DNA of 11,837 nt from Oscillospiraceae bacterium (GCA_017936985.1 JAGBEM010000001.1:1-11837); one strand, 5' to 3'; positions 1 through 6,446 are shown, numbered from the stretch's first letter. The notes: generated by a model not told the origin, from the letters alone. Made by a program: numbers and translations.

Positions 1-1260
1 CCTTTCCTCACCTGGAGAAACACCAACACCGCGGAGGCTGCAGATGCTCTGACCGAGCTGTTCCAGTTCAATATCCCCCTGCGTTGGAGCGGTGCTCATT
101 TGTACCAGGCGATTCTGGAAAACCGGGATCATGTGCCCCAGATCGCGCATATCACCACACTGGCAGGCTATATTCATTACCTACTCAGCGGTGAAAAGGT
201 CATGGGTATCGGCGAAGCCTCCGGTATGCTTCCCATTGATTCCAATACCATGGACTTTAACAGTGCCATGCTGGACAAGTTCGATACCCTCATCGCAGAT
301 CGTGGCTATGGCTGGAAGATCCGCGACATTTTGCCCAAGGTGCTTACCGCAGGTCAAAATGCCGGTGCTTTGACTGAAGCCGGTGCCAGACTGCTGGATC
401 CCACCGGTACTTTCCAGTCCGGTATTCCCATGGCACCTCCCGAAGGCGACGCCGGTACCGGTATGGTAGCCACCAATTCCGTTGGTGCCTGCACCGGTAA
501 TGTATCTGCCGGCACTTCCATTTTTGCCATGGTGGTCCTGGAAAAGTCTTTGAGCAAGCTCTATAAGGACATCGACATGGTCACCACCCCCAGCGGTCTG
601 CCTGTAGCAATGGTCCACTGCAACAACGGCGCTTCCGAGCTGGACGCTTGGATGCGGATGTTTCAGGAGCTTATGGACACCATGGGCGCAAATGCAGACG
701 ATCTTTACGGCAAACTGTTCCGCAAGAGTTTGGAAGGCGATACAGACTGTGACGATGTGCTGCTTTACAACTATGTGTCCGGCGAACCTATCACCGGTCT
801 GAATGATGCCCGTCCTCTGCTGGTCCGCAGAAAAGACAGCAAGCTCACCCTTGCCAACTTCATGCGTTCCCAAATCTACGGCATCATTGCATCCACCGCA
901 GTGGGTATGCGAATTCTGTGGAACGAAAAGGTGCAGATCAAGCAACTGACTGGCCACGGCGGTCTGTTCAAGACCCCCGGTGTGGCCGCCCGGTATCTGG
1001 CTGCCGCTATGCACTCCCCGGTAACCGTCATGACCACCGCCGGCGAAGGCGGCCCCTACGGCATGGCGCTGCTGGCAGCTTATATGATGAAAAAAGACGA
1101 AATGTCTCTGGAAGACTTCCTGCAAAACGAAGTATTTGCAAATGCACAAGCTGTCACCACCCAGCCTGATGCTGCAGATGCCGAGGGCTTTGCCCGGTAT
1201 CTGGATGCATACTGCGATGGTCTGAAACTGGAGCATACCGTAGTGGATTGTATTTCTTAA
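1..1260 (+). CDS. FGGY-family carbohydrate kinase (xylulokinase-like), 5' end missing
   Basis: This reading frame is open from the first base of the window to the TAA at 1258-1260, giving 419 residues. FGGY kinases are usually about 480-530 residues, so roughly the first 100 lie outside the window. The family phosphorylates a sugar or polyol with ATP in the cytoplasm. Numbering from base 1, a GDAG stretch carries the likely catalytic Asp (residue 150, bases 448-450). It is followed by a Gly-Thr-Ser phosphate-binding motif at residues 171-173, the GGLFKTPG segment of the C-terminal ATPase lobe at about 320, and EGGPYG at 349. The stretch around residues 55-80 (GYIHYLLSGEK...GEASGMLPID) resembles xylulokinase-type members. 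The exact sugar cannot be told: xylulose, ribulose or another ketose is possible. A terminator follows 10 bases after the stop. The first ATG, at 100, is internal, not the true start. Confidence 0.9.
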   Translation, partial: PFLTWRNTNTAEAADALTELFQFNIPLRWSGAHLYQAILENRDHVPQIAHITTLAGYIHYLLSGEKVMGIGEASGMLPIDSNTMDFNSAMLDKFDTLIADRGYGWKIRDILPKVLTAGQNAGALTEAGARLLDPTGTFQSGIPMAPPEGDAGTGMVATNSVGACTGNVSAGTSIFAMVVLEKSLSKLYKDIDMVTTPSGLPVAMVHCNNGASELDAWMRMFQELMDTMGANADDLYGKLFRKSLEGDTDCDDVLLYNYVSGEPITGLNDARPLLVRRKDSKLTLANFMRSQIYGIIASTAVGMRILWNEKVQIKQLTGHGGLFKTPGVAARYLAAAMHSPVTVMTTAGEGGPYGMALLAAYMMKKDEMSLEDFLQNEVFANAQAVTTQPDAADAEGFARYLDAYCDGLKLEHTVVDCIS

Positions 1261-1270
1261 ATGACATAGC

Positions 1271-1301
1271 AAAAGGACGCGTCTTGCGACGCGTCCTTTT
1301 T
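1271..1301. terminator. Bidirectional intrinsic terminator between convergent genes
   Basis: Bases 1271-1283 (AAAAGGACGCGTC) pair perfectly with 1288-1300 around a TTGC loop. The plus strand ends in five T and the minus strand in four T. It sits between the stop of the FGGY kinase and the stop of the minus-strand gene at 1319, so it probably serves both. Confidence 0.9.
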
Positions 1302-1318
1302 GTGCGGTTTTGAAAGTC

Positions 1319-2035
1319 CTACTGCGTCAGTACCGCCACCACCTTGACAGTACCGGCGGTATGATGCGACGGGCTTACGCCCCGGCTTTCCCCCGGCAGC
1401 AGCATGCCAACAAAGGCGCTGTAAGTAATGCCGCCTAAATAATAATCCCCATCTTCTTGATACATCTTATATCGCAGACGAATGCCACTGACAGTCCGGG
1501 CACAGCAGTTTGTTGCTGTCAATTCCCTGTGGCCGCTTTGCGAAACATGAATAGCACCATCCACAGAGTAAAAATTCTCCCACCGCAAACCTTCGCTTCG
1601 GCATCCTGTAACCGAAGCCTTGGAATACGCCGTCCGTTCATGCTCCAGCACCAGCGCCCTTTCCCCTGCGGGCAGCCAGGTTATGAAAAAGTGCAGCACC
1701 TGTTCCCCCTGATCTACCGCCACCATACCGAAGGAAATATCCCTGCTGCCGGAATTATATAGCATCAGCGCTGCGACACCGGACACCGGCTCGTTTGTGG
1801 TATCCTCCACAAAGGGGCCTTCATATTCCATCAGCTTCTCCGCCACCAGGCCACTGTCCAAAACGCACGGAAGCGCATTGCATTGCAGCGGTATCGTTTC
1901 CTGCCAGGTCGGCGCGATTTGTTCGATGCCGGGCGAAAAGCTTGCCAAACTTTCCCGTTCCCGCCCTTGTCCCGTCGACACTGTCAGCGCGATCCCGATG
2001 GCAACCGCCAACACGACCCACAGCTTGTTTCCCAT
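1319..2035 (-). CDS. Exported or membrane-anchored protein of unknown function
   Basis: I do not recognise this 238-residue protein. The N-terminus looks like an uncleaved signal anchor or signal peptide: a short start with Lys4, then a hydrophobic run at about residues 5-19, followed by a charged GRERE stretch. The rest is therefore probably outside the membrane. Residues 85-133 and 180-236 both look beta-rich, each ending in a loop of the form LPAGE or LPGES. This resembles paired Ig-like or FxLYD-type sandwiches, but that is inference only. Cysteines lie at 52, 57, 145, 177 and 178. The start has a GAGGGTGG-type ribosome binding site a few bases upstream and a plausible promoter at 2071-2100. 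It is monocistronic, sharing its terminator with the converging kinase. Confidence 0.75.
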   Translation of the reverse strand: MGNKLWVVLAVAIGIALTVSTGQGRERESLASFSPGIEQIAPTWQETIPLQCNALPCVLDSGLVAEKLMEYEGPFVEDTTNEPVSGVAALMLYNSGSRDISFGMVAVDQGEQVLHFFITWLPAGERALVLEHERTAYSKASVTGCRSEGLRWENFYSVDGAIHVSQSGHRELTATNCCARTVSGIRLRYKMYQEDGDYYLGGITYSAFVGMLLPGESRGVSPSHHTAGTVKVVAVLTQ

Positions 2036-2070
2036 TTCGCCATTCCACCCTCATTTGCACTGGTGAGCGC

Positions 2071-2100
2071 ATTATAAAGGAAGTATCCTGACCGATTCAA
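2071..2100 (-). promoter_or_regulatory. Sigma-70-type promoter for the exported protein
   Basis: On the minus strand, TTGAAT (2095-2100) and a perfect TATAAT (2071-2076) are separated by 18 bases. The start codon is about 36 bases downstream of the -10 box. Confidence 0.6.
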
Positions 2101-2141
2101 GGGAAACCTCGCCGCACTTTTATCTGCCCGGAAAAACCGCT

Positions 2142-2180
2142 CGACAAAAAACTGTCATTGCAGCTTTGCAATGACAGTTT
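2142..2180 (-). terminator. Intrinsic terminator of the ArsR-type regulator
   Basis: A perfect 14-base stem joins 2149-2162 (AAACTGTCATTGCA) and 2167-2180 with a 4-base loop. Read on the minus strand it is followed by a run of T, and it begins 4 bases after the regulator's stop codon. The stem core TGTCATTG recurs in the terminator at 11115. Confidence 0.85.
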
Positions 2181-2183
2181 CCT

Positions 2184-2477
2184 TTATTCCATTACATGTT
2201 CCAAGCCCATTTGCAAAATCGTCCGCACGTGATCGTCCGCAAGAGAGTACAGGATATTTTTTCCCTCCCGGCGAAACTTGATCAAGTGCATCTGCTTCAG
2301 GATCCGCAGCTGATGGGAAATGGCACTTTGGGAAATAGCCACCGCTTCAGCTATATCATTGACGCACATTTCCTGCTGCAGCAGCAAGGAAAGAATATGC
2401 ACTCTGGTAGGATCACCAAAGGCTTTGAACAATTCCGCGATCTGTTCCATGGTTTCTTTGTCCGGCAAAGTGCGCAT
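2184..2477 (-). CDS. ArsR/SmtB-family metal-sensing repressor, alpha-5 zinc-site type
   Basis: This 97-residue winged-helix protein has the usual length of ArsR/SmtB repressors. FKAFGDPTRVHILSLL (18-33) and the recognition region ISQSAISHQLRILKQMHLI (48-66) are typical. The C-terminal helix has Asp81-x-His83-x10-His94-x2-Glu97, the ligand pattern that defines the alpha-5 zinc or cobalt site of SmtB and CzrA. The alpha-3 site of arsenic and cadmium sensors needs a Cys pair; only Cys38 is present here (MCVND). So this is probably a zinc-type sensor that leaves DNA when metal binds. It is preceded by a GGGAGGGAAG ribosome binding site and its own promoter, and ends in a terminator. No metal exporter or metallochaperone lies beside it. 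The divergent neighbour is an aldose epimerase, so the target gene is unknown, apart from probable self-repression. Confidence 0.9.
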   Translation of the reverse strand: MRTLPDKETMEQIAELFKAFGDPTRVHILSLLLQQEMCVNDIAEAVAISQSAISHQLRILKQMHLIKFRREGKNILYSLADDHVRTILQMGLEHVME

Positions 2478-2504
2478 TTTCTTCCCTCCCTGACTGTTTT
2501 CTTT

Positions 2505-2533
2505 AGTTTAACCGATTTTTCCCGGTTTGGCAA
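2505..2533 (-). promoter_or_regulatory. Promoter of the ArsR-type regulator
   Basis: On the minus strand, TTGCCA (2528-2533) and TAAACT (2505-2510) are separated by 17 bases. The start codon lies 27 bases past the -10 box. The promoter is covered by AACCG/CGGTT repeats that could be an operator. Confidence 0.6.
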
Positions 2534-2536
2534 CCG
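2510..2536. promoter_or_regulatory. Candidate operator: alternating AACCG / CGGTT / AACCG half-sites
   Basis: AACCG at 2510-2514, CGGTT at 2523-2527 and AACCG at 2532-2536 form two overlapping inverted repeats with gaps of 8 and 4 bases. They cover the -35 box and spacer of the ArsR-type gene, which suits autorepression. They do not match the usual TGAA-rich SmtB/CzrA operator, so the assignment is tentative. Confidence 0.4.
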
Positions 2537-2594
2537 CAATTTTCCATGCGCAGTGGCTAAGAAGAAAAAATTAAGGACAAAATAAAAGAATTGT

Positions 2595-2623
2595 TTGAAA
2601 ACCGCGAACACATATAGTATAAT
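2595..2623 (+). promoter_or_regulatory. Sigma-70-type promoter of the aldose epimerase gene
   Basis: TTGAAA (2595-2600), a 17-base spacer and a perfect TATAAT (2618-2623) lie 43 bases upstream of the start codon. The -10 box is centred in AGTAT-A-ATACT (2616-2626). The whole promoter is bracketed by TTTGAAA (2594-2600) and TTTCAAA (2626-2632). Confidence 0.8.
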
Positions 2624-2666
2624 ACTTTCAAAATATCTACCCATCCCCCAAGAAAGGAAAGCTAAC

Positions 2667-3686
2667 ATGAAAAAAGTATTCGCTACCCGTGCCGATGGAC
2701 AGGTCGCGCACCTTTATACCATCACCGGCGGTGGCTTGACCGCTGAAATTTCTGACCACGGTGCCACTCTGGTAAAGCTGTTTGTTCCCGATGCGCAAGG
2801 CAATATGGACGACGTGATCCTTGGCTTCGACTCCCCCGATGCATACACCAAAAGCACCACCTACTTTGGTGCTACCGTAGGCCGTAACGCAAACCGAGTC
2901 GGCAATGCCACTTTTACGCTCAACGGCAAAGTCTATACCATGGACCCCAACGATAACGGCTGTCACAATCTGCACAGCGGCTTTGACCCTTATAAGAACC
3001 GGCTGTGGGAAGTGGTCAAGCACGAAGAAAACAGCATCCGTCTGCGGCTTCTGAGCCCCGACGGCGATCAGGGCTTCCCCGGCAACGCCGAGATCCATGT
3101 GACTTATACGCTGGAAGCCCCCGGCACTCTGGCTATCTTCTATGACGGCATCTGCGACAAGGATACTGTCTTCAATATGACAAACCACACCTATTTCAAT
3201 CTGGCCGGTCATAAGCATCCCGAAAAGGCTATGGACCAGATCCTTTCCATGCCTGCCCGGCACTTTACCGTCTGTGATGCCGCATCTATCCCCACCGGTG
3301 AAAACCGCAGTGTGGAAGGCTCGCCCATGGACTTCCGGCAGCCCAAACCCATCGGCAGAGATATTAATGCGGATTATGACGCACTGAAGCTCCAGGGCGG
3401 CTATGACCACAATTTCGAGGTCTTTACGGACCCCTGTGCCATCCTTTCCGACAAGGACTCCGGCCGCACCATGGCAGTCTCCACCGATTGCTGCGGCATC
3501 CAGTTCTATTCCGGCAACTTCCTGGAGGGCGAAATCGGCAAGGACGGCGTTTCCTACTGTCACCGTGGCGGTATCTGCCTGGAAACCCAGTTCTACCCCG
3601 ACTGCATCAATCACCCCGATTGGAAGCAGCCCATCGCCAAAGCCGGCCAGCGCTACCACTCCGAGACCAGATATAAGTTCAACTAA
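2667..3686 (+). CDS. galM: Aldose 1-epimerase (mutarotase)
   Basis: The 339-residue product matches the length of GalM proteins, which interconvert alpha and beta anomers of galactose and other aldoses in the cytoplasm, feeding the Leloir pathway. Family landmarks are FGATVGRNANRV (67-78), NLHSG with His103, NMTNHTYFNLAG with the catalytic acid His174, GYDHNF with Asp247, and CLETQFYPDCINHP with the catalytic base Glu306. All key residues are present. ATG 2667 was chosen because AGAAAGGAAA sits just before it; an in-frame ATG at 2595 falls inside the -35 box and cannot be the start. The gene is monocistronic with its own promoter and terminator. An FGGY sugar kinase lies 1.4 kb upstream, but no galactokinase or uridylyltransferase is in view, so the sugar pathway it serves is unclear. 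Confidence 0.93.
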   Translation: MKKVFATRADGQVAHLYTITGGGLTAEISDHGATLVKLFVPDAQGNMDDVILGFDSPDAYTKSTTYFGATVGRNANRVGNATFTLNGKVYTMDPNDNGCHNLHSGFDPYKNRLWEVVKHEENSIRLRLLSPDGDQGFPGNAEIHVTYTLEAPGTLAIFYDGICDKDTVFNMTNHTYFNLAGHKHPEKAMDQILSMPARHFTVCDAASIPTGENRSVEGSPMDFRQPKPIGRDINADYDALKLQGGYDHNFEVFTDPCAILSDKDSGRTMAVSTDCCGIQFYSGNFLEGEIGKDGVSYCHRGGICLETQFYPDCINHPDWKQPIAKAGQRYHSETRYKFN

Positions 3687-3693
3687 CCAAAAC

Positions 3694-3720
3694 GCCGCCC
3701 TTCCCGGGCGGCATTTTTTT
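3694..3720 (+). terminator. Intrinsic terminator of galM
   Basis: GCCGCCC (3694-3700) pairs with GGGCGGC (3706-3712), loop TTCCC, followed by A and seven T. It starts 7 bases after the galM stop codon. Confidence 0.92.
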
Positions 3721-3745
3721 CGACATATGGATCACCTTCTCCTGC

Positions 3746-3771
3746 ACTTAAACGGTTTCGCCGCATAAACT
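3746..3771 (+). promoter_or_regulatory. Possible sigma-K-like sporulation promoter
   Basis: AC at 3746-3747, a 16-base spacer and CATAAACT at 3764-3771 fit the Bacillus sigma-K pattern AC-N16-CATAnnnTA except for the last base. No good sigma-70 promoter is seen in the 100 bases between the galM terminator and the next gene. The pattern is short and could occur by chance. Confidence 0.3.
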
Positions 3772-3820
3772 GTCCTGTAAGCATTTGCTTATCCCTACAT
3801 CATTACGGGAGGTATCCACT

Positions 3821-4645
3821 ATGTCTGACCAATTCAGGGACACTCTGCAAGGCAACGACTGCCAGCAGGCCATGTCCATCCACACCAGAAAAATCACGGA
3901 CAGCTGCCGGGACAAAGACTGCATTGAGGATCTGCGGGTCTACCTGACCCAGGGCTCGCAGAATATTCTGGACACCTGCGCCAGCGCCCGGGTACGCTGC
4001 GCAGAACTTCTGTACACATATATCGATGTAGAGCCCGTGGCTTTCGACCGCAATCACTATTGCATCGATGTCACTTTCTACTATCGCATTTTGGCAGATG
4101 CCACCGTCGGCGCCGGTCGTCCGGCAGCCCTGTACGGTCTGGCCGTATTCACAAAACGTGCTGTTCTGTGCGGCGAGGACAGCCGGGCCCACATCTACCG
4201 CAGCGACACCCGGCTCTGCGGACCGGACGGAATGACCCGTTACTCTGCCAACCGCCCCACCGCCGTGGTGGAAGTGCTGGAACCCATGGTGCTCAGCTCC
4301 AAGGTCCGGGAAGTCTGCGACTGCCGTTGCAAGGATGAGCTGGCGCTGCAGATTCCCGATGCTATCCGGAATCTGTTTGATGACACCCTGGTGCTCAGCG
4401 GGGAGCGCCGCCGTCTGTTCGTTACATTGGGGCAGTTCTCCATTGTCCGTTTGGAACGGGATGCCCAGCTGATCGTTCCCGTACTGGACTACGCCATCCC
4501 CACCAAGGAATGCTGCGACACTCCCGGCTGCACCGAGGATCCCTGCGAGATGTTCAGCCGTATCCCCTTCCCTGCCACCCAGTTCGCATCCAACGGCTGC
4601 GACAGCTGCGACAACGATAACTGCCGCACCGGCGATTGCGGATAA
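3821..4645 (+). CDS. Cysteine-rich conserved-type protein of unknown function
   Basis: I cannot assign this 274-residue protein to a named family. It has 19 cysteines (about 7%). They include a Cys-x-Cys-x-Cys cluster at 166-170 (CDCRC), a group at 231, 232, 237 and 242, and a C-terminal tail of Cys, Asp and Asn with Cys 260, 263, 268 and 273. There is no signal peptide or membrane segment, so it is probably cytoplasmic or assembled inside the mother cell. The segments at 20-45 and 65-115 look like ordered beta-rich domain. ATG 3821 is supported by GGGAGGT at 3807-3813; the in-frame ATG at 3785 lacks a ribosome binding site. The cysteine content would suit a disulfide-crosslinked spore coat protein or a metal-cluster protein. 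The sigma-K-like promoter upstream leans to the first, but both are guesses. The gene is monocistronic. Confidence 0.8.
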   Translation: MSDQFRDTLQGNDCQQAMSIHTRKITDSCRDKDCIEDLRVYLTQGSQNILDTCASARVRCAELLYTYIDVEPVAFDRNHYCIDVTFYYRILADATVGAGRPAALYGLAVFTKRAVLCGEDSRAHIYRSDTRLCGPDGMTRYSANRPTAVVEVLEPMVLSSKVREVCDCRCKDELALQIPDAIRNLFDDTLVLSGERRRLFVTLGQFSIVRLERDAQLIVPVLDYAIPTKECCDTPGCTEDPCEMFSRIPFPATQFASNGCDSCDNDNCRTGDCG

Positions 4646-4650
4646 GAAAC

Positions 4651-4680
4651 GGGCGCGTGAACAATCACGCGCCCTCATTT
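4651..4680. terminator. Intrinsic terminator between convergent genes
   Basis: GGGCGCGTGA (4651-4660) pairs perfectly with TCACGCGCCC (4665-4674), loop ACAA. On the plus strand it is followed by TCATTTTT. On the minus strand the tail is GTTTCTTATC, weaker, but the hairpin lies only 6 bases past the mtnN stop codon and probably serves that operon too. Confidence 0.85.
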
Positions 4681-5382
4681 TTATGATACCAGCCGCTTTG
4701 CCAGCTCCATAGTCACCTGGGCGCACCGCTGCGCCGCCAAGGCTTCAAAGGTAGGATAGTCCATTTCCGCACTGTCATCGGCTTTGTCGGAAATGGCCCG
4801 GATGATCACAAACGGAACACCGTTGCGGTATGCCACATGGGCAATGGACGCCCCCTCCATCTCGGCACAGACCGCCTGGGTATCGGCAATGATCTTCTGC
4901 TTCTGTTCACTGCTGCAGATAAACTGATCGCCGCTTGCCACTGTGCCGATCTTTGTGTGACCGGGGTTGACTGCTTCCGCCGCGGCGAAGGCATGCTCTA
5001 TCATTTTTGCATCCGCAGGAAAAGCCGTCACATCCATACCGGGCACCTGTCCGATGGGCCGGCCCCAAAAATGCAGGTCAAAATCGTGGTGGATCGCATC
5101 CTTGCTGATAACCAGATCGGCAATGTCCAGCTCCGCGCACAGCGAGCCTGCAATGCCGGTGTTCACCATATGGGTGACGCCAAAGCAGTCGCACAAGATC
5201 TGAGCGCACATAGCAGCGTTGACCTTACCCACGCCGCACTGCACAACCACCGCATCCAGCCCCTCCAGCTTACCTTCGTAAAATTTCATGCCCGTCCGGG
5301 TGGTAACGGTCATATTTTCCATGGCGTTCTTCAGCGCTTCCACTTCCACCGCCATAGCGCCGATAATTCCCAGTTTGATCAT
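4681..5382 (-). CDS. mtnN: 5'-methylthioadenosine / S-adenosylhomocysteine nucleosidase (MTAN)
   Basis: The 233-residue protein is close in length to E. coli Pfs (232). It cleaves adenine from S-adenosylhomocysteine and methylthioadenosine in the cytoplasm. Visible features are the N-terminal KLGIIGAMAVEVEAL with Glu13 (equivalent of catalytic Glu12), NTGIAGSL at about 74-81, AEMEGASIAHV with the ribose-binding Glu176, and RAISDKAD with the catalytic Asp199. ATG 5382 is chosen because AAGGAG (5389-5394 on the minus strand) stands just upstream and the family begins with this segment; the in-frame ATG at 5445 lies inside luxS. The start is 10 bases after the luxS stop, and the ribosome binding site uses two bases of that stop codon. 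With LuxS it converts SAH to homocysteine plus the AI-2 precursor: MTAN makes the S-ribosylhomocysteine that LuxS then cuts. Confidence 0.95.
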   Translation of the reverse strand: MIKLGIIGAMAVEVEALKNAMENMTVTTRTGMKFYEGKLEGLDAVVVQCGVGKVNAAMCAQILCDCFGVTHMVNTGIAGSLCAELDIADLVISKDAIHHDFDLHFWGRPIGQVPGMDVTAFPADAKMIEHAFAAAEAVNPGHTKIGTVASGDQFICSSEQKQKIIADTQAVCAEMEGASIAHVAYRNGVPFVIIRAISDKADDSAEMDYPTFEALAAQRCAQVTMELAKRLVS

Positions 5383-5392
5383 TTTCTTCTCC

Positions 5393-5869
5393 TTACTCCG
5401 GGTAGACCAAGCGGTCTTCCGTAATGTTTTCCAACAGATCAGCATACCGCTTGCCCCAGTAATTTGCCATAGGTAGGTTCATATCCAGATAATTTCCGCA
5501 GTCCTTGGCACTGGCACCGGGCACTTCCCCGGCAAAGCTCTCCACAAACCGGAAGCAGCCCTTTACCAATTCTACCACATCCTGGGATGTATGATCCCCG
5601 ATCAGCAGCAGATAAAAACCTGTCCGGCAGCCCATGGGACCAAAATACAGAACCTTTTCTTTCCAGTCCGGTTCATTGCGCAGGTAAGTTGCCGCCAGAT
5701 GCTCGATGGTGTGCATCTCCGCGGTGTTCATTACCGGCTCTTCGTTGGGGCTGGTCAGCCGCAGATCAAAAGTGGTAATGGTCTGGGTGCCGGCCTGATC
5801 CTTCCGGGATACATACAGACCGGGCTGTAATTTAATATGATCGATAGTAAAACTCGTGATCTTTTCCAT
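5393..5869 (-). CDS. luxS: S-ribosylhomocysteine lyase (autoinducer-2 synthase)
   Basis: LuxS splits S-ribosylhomocysteine into homocysteine and 4,5-dihydroxy-2,3-pentanedione, the precursor of autoinducer-2, using an Fe(II)/Zn centre. The 158-residue length is typical. The metal ligands are in the MHTIEHL motif (His53, His57) and in KDCGNY (Cys124). The catalytic Cys81 is in GCRTG and the catalytic Glu56 in the HTIEH motif. All are intact, so the enzyme should be active. The AGGAG ribosome binding site before ATG 5869 overlaps the TAG stop of the upstream LOR gene, which implies coupled translation. The order LOR-luxS-mtnN in one operon links this gene to SAH recycling. No AI-2 receptor or importer is in the window, so signalling cannot be separated from simple methyl-cycle recycling. 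Confidence 0.96.
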   Translation of the reverse strand: MEKITSFTIDHIKLQPGLYVSRKDQAGTQTITTFDLRLTSPNEEPVMNTAEMHTIEHLAATYLRNEPDWKEKVLYFGPMGCRTGFYLLLIGDHTSQDVVELVKGCFRFVESFAGEVPGASAKDCGNYLDMNLPMANYWGKRYADLLENITEDRLVYPE

Positions 5870-5878
5870 GTTCTTCTC

Positions 5879-6355
5879 CTATTTATTTCTGTCGCAGTTG
5901 ACGGCATCGATGGCAATGACCAACAGCAGTCCGGGAATCTCATCTGCCGGATTGTCATAGCGCAGGCTGTATGTATCGCTCCAGTTAAACAGCTCCTTGG
6001 ATATGGTCATGACTTCCATATCGCCCCGCATCACCTGATAATCCCAACCCATCAGATTGCCTTCCACATGCCATCCCCGGTAATCCACTTCATACTGAGG
6101 GGTAAAGAAGGATATCTTCTTCCGGATGGTGCCCATGACCCGTCCGTCGATAACGATCTCAAACTCCGGCATCAGTGTAAAAAACCTCTGATGGATTGAG
6201 CCCACTTCCCGTCCGGTGCGCTTGTCGTAGACATGGATCTGATGTCCCAGCCGGAACAGTTCATCCTCCACCTCATAGCGAATTTCACCGGTCTCATCAT
6301 AGACATAGTAATGATCCGTGATGGTAAAGATCCTCTGTTTGATCAGCAGCTGCAC
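5879..6355 (-). CDS. LURP-one-related (LOR / YxjI-like) family protein
   Basis: The 158-residue product matches the LURP-one-related family (Pfam LOR, exemplified by Bacillus YxjI and plant LURP1): a 12-stranded beta barrel around a central helix, of unknown biochemical role. The N-terminus QLLIKQRIFTITDHYYVYDETGEIRYEVE pattern, the repeated G-x-x-[VI] hairpins (for example GREVGSIHQRFF), the mid-protein KKISFFTPQYEVDYRGWHVEGN, and the final AIDAV segment are typical. The best start is GTG 6353-6355, because AAAGGAGG lies 7 bases upstream and homologues begin at this point. The in-frame ATG at 6421 lies upstream of the likely transcription start. It is the first gene of the operon with luxS and mtnN, 9 bases before luxS. 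Its role there is unknown; membrane or lipid association is only a suggestion from the wider family. Confidence 0.88.
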   Translation of the reverse strand: MQLLIKQRIFTITDHYYVYDETGEIRYEVEDELFRLGHQIHVYDKRTGREVGSIHQRFFTLMPEFEIVIDGRVMGTIRKKISFFTPQYEVDYRGWHVEGNLMGWDYQVMRGDMEVMTISKELFNWSDTYSLRYDNPADEIPGLLLVIAIDAVNCDRNK

Positions 6356-6370
6356 AGTACCGCCTCCTTT
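6353..6370 (-). promoter_or_regulatory. Ribosome binding site that decides the GTG start of the LOR gene
   Basis: On the minus strand AAAGGAGG (6363-6370) is followed by a 7-base gap and GTG (6353-6355). This near-perfect site outweighs the absence of an ATG at that position. Confidence 0.85.
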
Positions 6371-6376
6371 TTGCTT

Positions 6377-6405
6377 ATCATACCGCAAAACCGCCGCCAA
6401 TGCAA
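6377..6405 (-). promoter_or_regulatory. Promoter of the LOR-luxS-mtnN operon
   Basis: On the minus strand, TTGCAT (6400-6405), a 17-base spacer and TATGAT (6377-6382) fit a sigma-70-type promoter. The GTG start is 21 bases past the -10 box, leaving a short leader. Confidence 0.75.
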
Positions 6406-6425
6406 GAAAATTACCACACAACCAT

Positions 6426-6446
6426 CGGTTGAGCGTTCTTCAACCG
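6426..6446. promoter_or_regulatory. Inverted repeat, candidate operator in the divergent promoter region
   Basis: CGGTTGA (6426-6432) and TCAACCG (6440-6446) are perfect inverted arms with a 7-base gap. It lies between the promoter of the LOR-luxS-mtnN operon and the XRE-family gene, a natural place for an XRE operator. A second perfect palindrome, AGAAAA-A-TTTTCT, lies at 6456-6468. Confidence 0.45.

Noticed and set aside
181..1272. Long open frame on the minus strand opposite the FGGY kinase
   Set aside because: It lies wholly opposite a recognisable kinase, has no ribosome binding site, and its product is low in recognisable motifs and rich in His, Gly and Gln, as expected of an antisense shadow.
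2637..3659. Minus-strand open frame of 340 residues opposite galM
   Set aside because: galM is certain from its motifs; the antisense frame has no recognisable domain or start signal.
3803..4726. Minus-strand open frame opposite the cysteine-rich gene
   Set aside because: It crosses the terminator hairpin and the end of mtnN. The plus-strand gene has a good ribosome binding site and terminator, so it is preferred.
5380..5445. Longer MTAN start at 5445
   Set aside because: The extra residues lie inside luxS and do not resemble MTAN; ATG 5382 has a ribosome binding site and matches the family N-terminus.
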